From CAVTYH01 sp963738835 (GTDB taxonomy: Bacteria > Planctomycetota > Planctomycetia > Pirellulales > JADZDJ01): a stretch of DNA of 64,000 nucleotides. A program made the translations under genes and the position numbers. How positions within the stretch are numbered: the first letter of the stretch is position 1; every line of letters starts with the position of its first letter. Under the pieces are notes generated by a model. It did no database searches and was not told the DNA's origin. It saw nothing but the letters and a program-made list of their open reading frames with translations. The stretch covers positions 1,617,263 through 1,681,262 of the forward strand of contig CAVTYH010000001.1 in assembly GCA_963738835.1 (NCBI GenBank). The letters run 5' to 3'. Positions 52,552 to 61,231 of the stretch are shown here, piece after piece.

Positions 52552-53418
52552 ATGCCGATCAGTGATTCGATTCTTGCGCAACTAGAGGACAAAAACCAAT
52601 ATAAATGGTTAAGTGATAGCCTCATATCCGTCATTAAAAAATCGACGATTCCCATTTTGGTGAACCAGGGAGAAATTTATCGGCAGCATGGCACAGGGAC
52701 GTTGCTTCGAGTTGCGGAACGATCATTTCTAGTTACGGCGGCCCATGTATTTCGGAGCGCACAACAAAACAATCTCACATTGTACATCGGAGCTAGCGAA
52801 TCCAAGGTAGTGCCACTAAGCGGAAAATTCTATTATACCCCTGGCGGCGAAGATGACCCGTATGATCTTGGTGTTCGTGAGTTGTCACAAAGCGTGGTTG
52901 ATAATTTGAAATCACTAGAATTTGCCCGATTATTAGACGTCATTACGCCGTCGAAAATCGACCCGGACGATCTTTATTGTCTCGCGGGGTTTCCGACATT
53001 GCTTTCAAAAGAGGCTAGTTCGGAACAAGCAATGGCTGAAAGCAAAACAATGCTGATTGTCTCACACTGCTATCGTGGATCAACTACAGCCTTGCCCAAT
53101 TACGATCCTAAATTCCATATCTTGTTGCATGGGGATCGTAACGACGCTGTGCCAATTGACGGGACAAATCAAACGGTTCCAGCGAAACTAAACGGTATAA
53201 GCGGCTGCGGAATCTGGAAAACGAACATCGCTTTGGTCGAGCGAATTCAAGACTGGCGGCTGTCGAGTGCAAGGCTGATTGCTATTCAAACTTGTGTCTA
53301 TGAGAGGTCACAAGTTATCCGAGGGACATTTTGGAGCGGGGTGGTTACGCTAATTGAGCGTGAGTTTCCAGAATTAGTGCCAGCGGTGAATTTGCTACTG
53401 CCTCGCCCAAATTACTGA
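52552..53418 (+). CDS. trypsin-like serine protease domain protein, cytoplasmic
   Basis: The protein has 288 residues with a 'tgagg' ribosome site before ATG 52552. The protease core can be followed: 'GTGTLLR', His65 in 'FLVTAAHVF', Asp105 in 'DPYDLGVREL', Ser217 in 'NGISGCGIWK'. No signal peptide is seen, so it should act in the cytoplasm. Stand-alone trypsin-like domains without signals are known in bacterial conflict systems, but no partner domain is recognised here. The coding sequence is more AT-rich than its surroundings, suggesting transfer. Confidence 0.75.
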   Translation: MPISDSILAQLEDKNQYKWLSDSLISVIKKSTIPILVNQGEIYRQHGTGTLLRVAERSFLVTAAHVFRSAQQNNLTLYIGASESKVVPLSGKFYYTPGGEDDPYDLGVRELSQSVVDNLKSLEFARLLDVITPSKIDPDDLYCLAGFPTLLSKEASSEQAMAESKTMLIVSHCYRGSTTALPNYDPKFHILLHGDRNDAVPIDGTNQTVPAKLNGISGCGIWKTNIALVERIQDWRLSSARLIAIQTCVYERSQVIRGTFWSGVVTLIEREFPELVPAVNLLLPRPNY

Positions 53419-53451
53419 AATACGGCTGCCTGTGAAAAAGTAGAGGAAACA

Positions 53452-54246
53452 ATGTCGGAAAATGCGCTAGCCAAAGCGTATCACGACCGGGTGGCCACGC
53501 AGACGGTTTTGATTCGTCGATTTTTCAAGGACGAGGCCGGGAACGATATCGTCAGCCACGGAACCGGAGTGATTATTGCGCACGAAACGATCAGCAAGTA
53601 CAAGGGCCTTCACATTGCAACCGCCGGGCACGTATTGGATGGTTTCGGCGAGGGAAAATCAATGTGGGAGGTTTCTCGAATCGAAAAGGACGAAGCGGGG
53701 CGATGTACCGAGGTCCGGCAAACATTCCGCGATAAGGGGACGTGGAGTTCGTACCCCAGGATTATTTCGTGCAAGTATCTGCGTGACTGCGACATTGGAT
53801 TGATCGCCGTGGAAAACCGTGTCGATGGGGATGAACACCGACTTATGATTGATCCGGCCAAGTTTCCGCAACTCAAGGTTGCTCCAATGGCTGGTTATCT
53901 ACATCCCGGAGCAAGGGTTGCGTGGGCCGGGTTTCCGGGTTTCGTGGCGGATATGACTGGCGCGTTTAATATGTGCTATTTTGAAGGCATCGTTTCCGCA
54001 GTTCCACCCAATCCGCCCGTCTATCTTGTCGATGGCCACAGTGCCCCAGGCGTGAGCGGAGGGCCGTTGTGGATACTACAAGCCGATGGAGAGCCTATCA
54101 TTATCGGTGTATGTATTGATTACCGCTGGCCCGATCCGACACGTCCACTCCCAGGTCTAGTTGGCTTCTGTCCGCTGATAGTGTTGCTGAATTATGTGCG
54201 GGAATTCTGTTCGCAGCCTGCAAATCACGATAAGGCAGAGAAATGA
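53452..54246 (+). CDS. second trypsin-like serine protease domain protein, cytoplasmic
   Basis: The protein has 264 residues with an 'agagga' ribosome site before ATG 53452. The triad is His60 ('IATAGHVL'), Asp114 ('RDCDIGLIAV') and Ser202 ('APGVSGGPLW'). The Ser block is a classical GxSGGP, unlike GxSGCG in the preceding gene, so the two are diverged rather than recent duplicates. There is no signal peptide. It lies 33 bases after the first protease and overlaps the next gene by 4 bases (ATGA), so all are probably co-translated. Confidence 0.78.
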   Translation: MSENALAKAYHDRVATQTVLIRRFFKDEAGNDIVSHGTGVIIAHETISKYKGLHIATAGHVLDGFGEGKSMWEVSRIEKDEAGRCTEVRQTFRDKGTWSSYPRIISCKYLRDCDIGLIAVENRVDGDEHRLMIDPAKFPQLKVAPMAGYLHPGARVAWAGFPGFVADMTGAFNMCYFEGIVSAVPPNPPVYLVDGHSAPGVSGGPLWILQADGEPIIIGVCIDYRWPDPTRPLPGLVGFCPLIVLLNYVREFCSQPANHDKAEK

Positions 54247-54560
54247 AAATAATCTTTGAATTTGCTGGTGGCTCACGTGACGGGCAAACCGACGTTAGCG
54301 ACGCCGGTGAACTTTACAAAGAGGGTGTCAGTTCGGATTTGGCAATCAGCCACTACAAAATGACAGAAGACGGCACAGTTGGAAGGCAATTTTGGGTTGC
54401 CACTACCCATGCCATCAATCTAATTCACAAATTGCCGCACGACGATCTAACGACATCTCAAGAGGCACGGTCGGAAACGTATGAAGTAACCGAACGGTTA
54501 GAAGATACAAAAACCGGGGAGATTCGGGTTCGATGCAAGTTCATCGGATACCAAGAATAG
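54243..54560 (+). CDS. small hypothetical protein coupled to the protease
   Basis: The protein has 105 residues and starts in an ATGA overlap with the protease stop. The sequence is beta-rich at both ends ('MKIIFEFAGGSRDGQTDVSD', 'TKTGEIRVRCKFIGYQE'). No family is recognised. The overlap suggests equal expression with the protease, so a partner, regulator or inhibitor is plausible, but this is inference. Confidence 0.6.
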   Translation: MKIIFEFAGGSRDGQTDVSDAGELYKEGVSSDLAISHYKMTEDGTVGRQFWVATTHAINLIHKLPHDDLTTSQEARSETYEVTERLEDTKTGEIRVRCKFIGYQE

Positions 54561-54621
54561 GCGAGAGCATCTCTGACGATAGACTGCGAGCGGTTTCCGA
54601 CCATGTTCGATCATGGGGCAG

Positions 54622-54670
54622 AAAAGGGGGACATTCTACATTATTGAAATAAGCAGAATGTCCCCTTTTT
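54622..54670. terminator. bidirectional terminator-like hairpin between convergent genes
   Basis: Arms aaaagggggacattct (54622-54637) and agaatgtccccttttt (54655-54670) form a nearly perfect 16-base stem with a 17-base loop. A-tract and T-tract ends suit termination in both directions. It lies between the convergent small gene (ends 54560) and the damaged minus-strand gene (ends 54682). The 'gaatgtccccttttt' text also resembles a dispersed repeat, so it may be both. Confidence 0.65.
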
Positions 54671-54681
54671 CCCTCCGGAAG

Positions 54682-55089
54682 TCAAATCAAAACGCCGCTG
54701 GTTCCAAGCTTCAAGGTAAAGGTATTCGAAGCAAGAGTTTGATCGAGAACGGGTTGTCGTTGGCCGTTGGCGTCGGGTGGGCCGAAGTGCCCGGTATCTT
54801 TCTGTTTCCGGAAAGTAAAATCCACAGCATATTGGTTTTCATTTTTGGCAAGTCGCAGCAAAAGGTTGCACCGGACCGATTCCTTTCCGATTGTCGCTTC
54901 CGCCATGGAGCGCACTCCGGGATGGCAGAGGACTTCGATGGTGCTGACAGTCCGCTCTTTCGGATTTTTGTCGGACTCGCCATTGGAGGTGCGCTCAACC
55001 GTCTCCAGCCGCAGCGTGTAATCCGTGGCCTGGGCGAGGGAGAGGCAATTTATCGCGAGAAATGGGACGATGAAGAATCACTTTAGCAT
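54682..55089 (-). pseudogene. exported hypothetical protein with an early in-frame TGA
   Basis: From ATG 55089 the frame reads 'MLK', then TGA, then a perfect signal peptide 'FFIVPFLAINCLSLAQA' and a beta-rich body of about 115 residues ending 'TFTLKLGTSGVLI'. No other start precedes the signal peptide. Either TGG was mutated or misread to TGA, or the gene is dead. The IS630-type element ends 60 bases upstream of the ATG and probably separated it from its promoter. The protein is not recognised. Confidence 0.6.
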
Positions 55090-55148
55090 GGCTCGGCCTC
55101 CGTTGCCTGCGAGATGCAAACCCCAAAATCCCCAGGCTGCCGATTCTA

Positions 55149-56353
55149 AGTAGAACCGTGGAAAGTTTTAGGCTGCGATCCGTTGCGAGTGACGCTGTAT
55201 TTCTTGGGTGAGGTCGTCGTGATTGAACAGAAAGCCCATCCGTTCTCGGTCGCCGGTCAGGCGGCGGACGCCGTGGCGGAAGGCGGCCACGAGATCGTCC
55301 AAGGTTTCATACAGCACGTTGGCCAGCACGGTGCGTTTCAAGTGTCCCCACAAGCGTTCAATCAAATTCAAGCTCGGACTGTACGGCGGCAGCCAGTAGA
55401 CCGTGATCTGATCGCGATGGGCCTCCAGCCAGCCCCGGACCGCTTGCGTCGTATGGAAGCGGCCGTTGTCGCACACCAGGATGATCTTCTTTCCGACGTA
55501 TGTTTTGACCAAAGCCATCAGGAATACCAAGAACGCCGCGCTACACTTCGTGGCTGCCAGGGTATACGTCAGCTTGCCGGTTTTGTAATTCACTCCGCCA
55601 TAGACGACTTGCTTCTCGTTCTTCCCCGGCGTGGGCACTTCGGGCTGCTGACCGACTGGCGCCCACATCCGTGTCAGGGCCGGATGGCGATGGATTTCCA
55701 TCTCGTCCTGGAAGATCAAGACAGCTTTACTAGCTTTGGCAATCGCCCTTTTTTCAAGCGTTTTAATTGGCGTTGCGCTCGTTCGTAGGCCGCTTTGTCG
55801 CGCTGGCCTTTCATCGTGTGCTTGGGGCGTTGGAACGAGAAGCCTTCCTCGCGGAGAATCGCCCGCAGCCGGTCGTCGCCGAAACTCAGGCCGGTTTCCT
55901 TGTGCAGATGGGCATTCAGCCGGGCCGCCGACCAGACGCTGAATCCATATCCCAGGGTCTGGGGCGGCGTTTGCACCGCGCGGCGCAAGGCTTGCCGGTA
56001 CGCGGGCGTGGCCTGGGAAGGGCGTCCCGAGGGTGGGTGTGGCACCAGGCCTGCCAGGCCATCCTCGCGGTATCGCTTTCGCACGTTGTCCACCGTGGCC
56101 AGGCAGCAGCCCAAGTCGTCGGCGATCGACTGCTTCGAGCGGCCCGCCCCCGACATCAAAATGATCGTGGCGTTGCGAAACACGTCGGCCTGGGTCGACG
56201 AAAATCGAAAGTCGTCCAAGGCATCCCATTCGTGGTCCATTAATTTCCAGCGCGCCATGAGCTCTCCTCCGTGTCAGCAGCAACCTTGCCCAACACGAAT
56301 TTATCCCATGCCTACGCAGACGGCTATCGCCTAACTCAAAACAAGGTTCTACT
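55149..56353 (-). mobile_element. IS630-family insertion sequence
   Basis: About 1.2 kb. The ends are inverted (agtagaacc / ggttctact) and each is flanked by TA, the target duplicated by IS630 elements (55147-55148 and 56354-56355). The transposase fills most of it. It inserted just upstream of the exported gene at 54682-55089 and beside the palindrome-rich stretch. Confidence 0.8.
55168..56258 (-). CDS. IS630-family transposase made from two overlapping frames
   Basis: The first frame (56258-55716, 180 residues) carries the DNA-binding part: 'GRSKQSIADDLGCCLATVDNVRKRY' helix-turn-helix. The second frame (downstream to 55168) carries the DDE catalytic core: Asp in 'FQDEMEIHRHP', Asp in 'VCDNGRFHTT', Glu in 'YSPSLNLIERLWGHLK'. 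The change of frame (-1) falls at an A6-G3 run (T6 at 55749-55754), the usual place for ribosomal or transcriptional slippage in this family. It therefore looks programmed, unlike the other breaks in this window, and the element may be active. Confidence 0.85.
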
Positions 56354-56432
56354 TAGCAATTTAGGCCATTCCAAAGAATGCGGATAATTGTCGTCAATCG
56401 GCCCGAAAATTTTACCGTGGCCTAAAATTCTA

Positions 56433-56461
56433 TTGACATATGTTCACTTGTACATTAGAAT
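56433..56461 (+). promoter_or_regulatory. strong promoter-like site without a gene
   Basis: Perfect TTGACA (56433-56438), a 17-base spacer and TAGAAT (56456-56461). It reads rightward from just beyond the IS630 end into a non-coding palindrome-rich stretch. The nearest gene on the right is on the opposite strand, so a transcript would be non-coding or antisense to the end of that gene. Confidence 0.5.
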
Positions 56462-56502
56462 AACGACCGGAACTATGAGTCCCTGTCCCGGCATTTGTCT
56501 TT

Positions 56503-56545
56503 CCCCCTCGCCCTTGGGGAGAGGGAAGGGGTGAGGGTGCTCGGC
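56503..56545. repeat. short palindrome of the 'PLPKGEGE' type
   Basis: ccctcgccc-tt-ggggagaggg followed by aaggggtgaggg. Same family as the palindromes at 45862-45882 and 63135-63154. Confidence 0.6.
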
Positions 56546-56575
56546 TGTCGGTCTTTGGCAATTTATCTTTATTTT

Positions 56576-56609
56576 CCCAACCTCGCCCAAAGCCCAAAGC
56601 GAGGTTGGG
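56576..56609. repeat. perfect 11-base inverted repeat
   Basis: Arms cccaacctcgc (56576-56586) and gcgaggttggg (56599-56609) with a 12-base loop. It has no T-tract, so termination is unlikely. Confidence 0.6.
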
Positions 56610-56653
56610 TCGGACTGCGCGCCGCTGGCGGGAATTGAACCGCAGAAGAATAA

Positions 56654-56732
56654 ATAAGGAAGCCAGGAAGCCAGGAAAGAAAGATCAGGAATGAATGAAT
56701 TCATCCTCTTCCCGGTTTCCTGGCTTCCTTAT
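56654..56732. repeat. perfect 16-base inverted repeat
   Basis: Arms ataaggaagccaggaa (56654-56669) and ttcctggcttccttat (56717-56732). The left side also has a tandem 'gaagccag', and the loop has a smaller palindrome, gaatgaattcat. REP-like; function unknown. Confidence 0.65.
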
Positions 56733-56822
56733 CAATTTGCTTTTTGTTTACTCCGTGCCCTCCGTGTCTCAGTGGTAAAAATTCTTCGAGCCTGCGCGCG
56801 TGCGCGGAGGTTGGAACAGTGA

Positions 56823-56918
56823 TGGAACAATGCAGAGCGCAAAACACTGGTTTTCCCGAGGGTTTCGCGCGAACATTGCACCATCGATGCCCGGGGGTTG
56901 TGATTTTCGTTTTTTAAT
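56823..56918 (-). repeat. dispersed repeat, copy R2
   Basis: The reverse complement matches R1 (229-310) closely: 'gcaaaacactggtttt' and 'tcgcgcgaacattgc' are shared. It lies 360 bases downstream of the promoter-like site at 56433. Confidence 0.65.
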
Positions 56919-57044
56919 GCGTGCTTCTCGATCGGGCGATCTTTGACATCGACTGTTCAATGTGTGAATTGACTTTGGCCGAGAATTCCCGAGGAAAATC
57001 GCGCAGCGGCCGGCGACCTCGCCGGTGCATGACAAAGTGATGTC

Positions 57045-57125
57045 AAAGTGTTTGCCCAAAAACCCTGGTTTTTCCGAGCTTTTCACGCCAACACTTGACC
57101 CTCGATTTTTATTTTTTCCGCGTGT
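57045..57125 (-). repeat. dispersed repeat, copy R3 (diverged)
   Basis: Aligns with R2 and R1 through 'ccctggtttttccga', 'cacgccaacacttgaccc' and 'tcgatttttattttttc'. It ends 47 bases before the stop of the glycosidase gene. Confidence 0.5.
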
Positions 57126-57171
57126 GTGTTCTCAGCAGTGTATGGAACGCGTTTGTTTTCAGACATCGGTC

Positions 57172-59762
57172 CTACGGCCAAGCGGGAATCGCGCGGTTCA
57201 ACTGATCAGGCGTCTGCGACGGCGGCAGCAGCAAGAATTTCTCTCCTTTGGCAGTGTCGAACGCCAAGACGTCGCCGCTAAGAGTTTCCGCTTTCACGCC
57301 GTTGCGATACAGCGTGACTTCGCTTTGCGGCCAAGGATTCTTTAATCGGCACGATCCGCCGAGTTGCGAGTTGACATCGACAAACTCGATCTCGCGATCT
57401 TTCACCGCCGAAGAAACGAGGAATCCACCGCGGGCTAAAAGGTGGAAGGCGCAATCCCAACTGCGCGGCCAAGCGCTGGCGAAGACTTCGATCAGCGGCT
57501 TGGCTTCATCGTCCGGCGTGCTGTTGAGCAGCGTGGAGTGAATGCCCATCGTCAGCCCGGCGATGTGTTCGCAATCGATCGCGCCTGGACCTTCGCGCAG
57601 CCGCATGCGATTGCGGAAGATTTGAGCGCCGCCGTCACCGACCGGATCGATGAAGCTGCCCAAGGCATTGAAGCCCAGGAACCGCGATTTGAGTTGTGCT
57701 TCCGGCTCTTTGGCCGGAATCGCCCCTGGTCCGCCGTAAACAAATGAACCAAACGGACGATTGCCGCCACCGGGACGATTAGCTGCCCCACCACTTCCTT
57801 GTGCCGCTTGCTGGTTGGGCACGGCGTTTCCACCGGCAGCCGGCTGACGCGAACTGGCGTTGGCAGGCGGCCGGCGTCCACGGCCTGGATTGCCGGCGGG
57901 TGCCAAGTGATCGAGCATTTCCTGCCACTGCGGCCGCAGACCGGAATCGACCCCCAACAGCGTGGAGACTTTGATGGCCGTCGAAAATGCGTTTCGCATG
58001 CCGCCGATTTCGTTCGGCGTGTCGTTCGTGTCCCAACTGCTTTCGCCGTTGTTGACGTGGTAGATGTGATACTTGCCGTCGTCGGCTTTTTTCACATTCG
58101 GGAAGTTGCGATAAAACTCGGCGGCGCCTTTGATGATGGGATAGGCCCGATCTCGCAGCCAATCTTGGTCCTGCGTGAATTCGTAGCGCTGGTAAAACAA
58201 ATTGCCGATCCGGGCGGTGTCGCTCAGGATGTGCGTGCAGTGGCCGAAAATGCCCGCGCCCTTGGTGGGCACCACATAATGCCCATGCTCCCAGTGGCCA
58301 TCGCCCAGAAAATTCCAGCGTGCGTTGTGACGATTCTTGGTTTCTGCCCACCATTGGAACTTCGCCGAGCGTTCTTCATACGGTTTTTTGGCGAGCATCA
58401 GCTCTTGCAGTTCTGCAGCGATGTCATCAGGCAGTTTTTCCGGGCCGTTGAAGAATGTGATCTCGGGAATCCAAATGCCTTGCGACCCCCATTGCTGACG
58501 TGCGGCCAAGGCACAGGCATCGAGCATGTCGGTGTACATCGAGAAGAGTGGATCCATTAGTTCCAGCCGATTGGCCGGCATCAGGTTGCTGTAATAGGCG
58601 TTGGTGTTTGCCCACCAGTATTGAGAGCCCCAGCGGCGCATGTCGCCATTGGTGTACCACAACATACCGCCGAACCGCGGCGGAAAATTGCCGCGGGAAC
58701 TGGATCCCATGATGTACAGGAAATACGTATAGTTGCCTTCAACGAAGTCGGCCTGACCGTCGGTGCTGTGCATGTAAACGAAGCCTTTGGACCAGTAATC
58801 GTGCCACCGGGACCCGGTGTCGGCAGCAAGATCGTCGAACGATTTTGAATCCGCCGCTTTAAGTTCAGCCAATGCCAGAGTGGCAACGTCTTCCTCCGGC
58901 TTCACACTGGCGGCGCTGGCGATGAGAATCGTAAATTTGCCTTTGCCAGAGGCAGCGGAAAGCTGGACCGTCGATTCATTCAGATAACGGGCTTTTGATG
59001 GGCGACCCACGACGCCGATGGCAATGCCGGATGCATCGTAAAAGTCCCCCTCGCGAAATTGCTGGGTCAAAAGAATGCGGCCGTCGCGGATATCGAGCTT
59101 GCTGGCGGCCGTGTGCTCGGCGGTGTGATATTCCACCGTGTGATTTTTCGCCAGTTCGAAGTTTTTGCCGGTGATGTTTTGGATCGCGTAGCGCAGCATC
59201 CGCAGATCGATGTTGACGGCCGATGGCTTGTCGCGCTGGTCGTCGATTTCCACTGCCATGACATCTCGCCGCGGCCAGGCCACAAGTCGGGCCGACACGC
59301 CGTTGCCACGCACGGTCATCAGGGCGTCGTACAACGACAGATGCTGATGGAAGGCCTCGCCCGTGAATACATCGTCGCCGGAATCGGCCACGTTGATGTC
59401 GACATAGCCGCAGTCGCTGGCGTAGTCGCTGTCTTGCTTGGGGAAACTGGTCGTGTAACTGTTCTGACCGAAGACATCGACGCGATTGATTTGAAAGTGC
59501 AGTGCCGACGGCGTCGTCCACACAAGACTTCCCATGCGGCCGTTGCCGAAGGGCTGACCTTCTTCGCTGCGGCTGGCCGGTTGGTCGTAATCAAGATCGG
59601 CGCGAGACGAGAGCTCGATAGTCGACCTTCAGCGCCTCCGCTGAAAGGCGCGTCAGCCGCCAATAACGGTTTGACGGCGAGCAAAGGCAAAGTTGCGTAC
59701 ACAATAATCGACAAGGCAAACGACACAGTGTGCCGCCGACGCAAACTTCGCAATAGCCACAT
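57172..59762 (-). CDS. exported GH95-like (DUF5703-like) glycoside hydrolase, frameshifted near the N-terminus
   Basis: The signal peptide ('FALSIIVYATLPLLAVKPLLA') starts at Met 59762 in one frame; the mature protein, beginning 'ADLDYDQPASRSEEGQPFGNGRMGSLVW', continues in another to 57172. One base is missing near 59605. About 863 residues. An N-terminal beta-sandwich is followed by an (alpha/alpha)6 barrel with 'WWANTNAYYSNLMPANRLEL' and 'GIWIPEITFFNGPE', then a Gly/Pro/Asn-rich insert and a C-terminal beta domain. GH95 enzymes release alpha-fucose or galactose from host or algal glycans. The family assignment rests on layout and the barrel motif. Confidence 0.7.
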
Positions 59763-60238
59763 GATTTCCCCCGGAATTATCTTAACCTTAACAACCGGCA
59801 GCGGCATCTGCTTAAAAGACAATATTTGGCATTTGGGGTGGCGTCAAGCATGTAAGCCAAAGAGGGGACCACTTGAAAGTATTCCGGCAGGGCGAGAATT
59901 CTGGCCTTCGCAAACCTTCGAGCGCTGTTGCAACGAATACGCAAACCGACAAAGTCGCCCATGCAAATACAGGTGATCGACACCGCCGTTGGCATTGCAC
60001 CAATGCCGCCACCGAGATGAAAGGCAGCCTCACGGTTCAAAGCGCTGGCCTCGGTCGCGGCGCCGCCTTTGCTTTGGAAATCCCGTTTCAGTCCGTCGCG
60101 GCGCCGCTGAAAGCCTAACGGCTTAAAGGTCGACCGATTCTTGGCGACTCTGTGCAAGCGACTCTGGCTGTGTCACATCGCTGGCGGCCCAGTTACAATG
60201 GGGAACCAATCTCGCTTCCTCATCTCGTGGGCCATCTC
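59763..60238. other. non-coding gap between divergent genes
   Basis: No gene is supported here. The stretch must hold the promoters for the glycosidase (leftward) and the second MoxR gene (rightward). Two copies of 'gtcgcggcgccgc' or close to it lie near 60056 and 60098; no convincing -35/-10 pair was found. Confidence 0.45.
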
Positions 60239-61204
60239 ATGGTCGAAGTTACCGCGACGGCGAAGAAAATTATCGCCAATGTCGAGCAAGCCATCGTTGG
60301 CAAACGGCAGCAAATCATTTTGTCGCTCGTGGCATGGTTTTCCGAAGGCCATATTTTGCTGGAGGACGTGCCGGGCGTGGCGAAAACGATGCTCGCGCGG
60401 GCACTGGCGGCCAGCGTGGGCTGTTCGTTCAAGAGAATCCAATGCACGCCGGACCTTCTGCCAACCGACGTAACCGGCGTGTCGGTCTTCAACCAGAAGT
60501 CGACCGAGTTTGAATTCCGGGCCGGGCCGATATTTGCTCAGATCGTACTGGCCGATGAAATCAACCGGGCCACGCCGCGTACCCAGGCCGCGCTGTTGGA
60601 AGCAATGGCGGAAAGCCGGGTAACGGTCGATGGCCAAACGCACACACTGACGCCGCCTTTTTTAGTGGTTGGCACGCAAAATCCCATCGACCACGAAGGC
60701 ACTTTTCCGTTGCCAGAAGCGCAGTTGGATCGGTTCTTCATGCGGTTCAGCCTTGGCTATCCATCGCTCGAAGAAGAGCTGAAGATGCTCGAAATGCTGC
60801 AGCAACGGCATCCGGTCAGCCAGTTGAAGGCCGTGAGTTCGGCCGAGGAACTGGTTGCCTGCCAGCAAGCAATCCGCGGCGTGCACGTCGACGACAAAGT
60901 GCGGCGTTACATCATGCAAATCGTTCACGCCACTCGTTCCAACGACGAATTGAACCTTGGCGCCAGCCCACGGGCTTCGTTGGCGCTGTTTCGCGGTTCG
61001 CAAGCGATGGCGGCAATGCTGGGCCGCAATTTCGTGCAGCCGGACGACGTAAAGCGAGTGGCCACCGCCATTCTGACGCATCGAGTGATCCTGAGACCCG
61101 AAAGCCGATTGCGAAAAGTCACGGCCGCTTCGATCATCGACGACGTTCTGATGAATGTGCCCGTGCCAACGATTCCAACGGGGCGCGTGGTTTACGAACC
61201 ATAA
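60239..61204 (+). CDS. MoxR-family AAA+ ATPase, second copy
   Basis: The start at 60239 gives 321 residues ('MVEVTATAKKIIANVEQAIVGK'); the frame is open to 60152, but those residues are not family-like. Walker A is 'DVPGVAKT' (43-50), Walker B 'VLADEINRA', sensor 'VVGTQNPIDHEGTFPLPEAQLDRFF'. It differs widely from the MoxR at 49379-50410, so the two belong to different MoxR subfamilies. It is followed by DUF58 and a membrane protein, the minimal MoxR operon. Confidence 0.92.
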   Translation: MVEVTATAKKIIANVEQAIVGKRQQIILSLVAWFSEGHILLEDVPGVAKTMLARALAASVGCSFKRIQCTPDLLPTDVTGVSVFNQKSTEFEFRAGPIFAQIVLADEINRATPRTQAALLEAMAESRVTVDGQTHTLTPPFLVVGTQNPIDHEGTFPLPEAQLDRFFMRFSLGYPSLEEELKMLEMLQQRHPVSQLKAVSSAEELVACQQAIRGVHVDDKVRRYIMQIVHATRSNDELNLGASPRASLALFRGSQAMAAMLGRNFVQPDDVKRVATAILTHRVILRPESRLRKVTAASIIDDVLMNVPVPTIPTGRVVYEP

Positions 61205-61231
61205 ATGATGATCTCATACTAACGAATAATC

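Noticed and set aside
54613..55086. 157-residue open frame on the plus strand
   Set aside because: It starts inside the terminator-like hairpin; the minus strand encodes a signal peptide and a plausible exported body over the same bases.
55075..55089. TGA recoded as an amino acid (selenocysteine or Trp)
   Set aside because: The codon lies at position 4 before a signal peptide, no recoding element is visible, and other genes here use TGA as stop.
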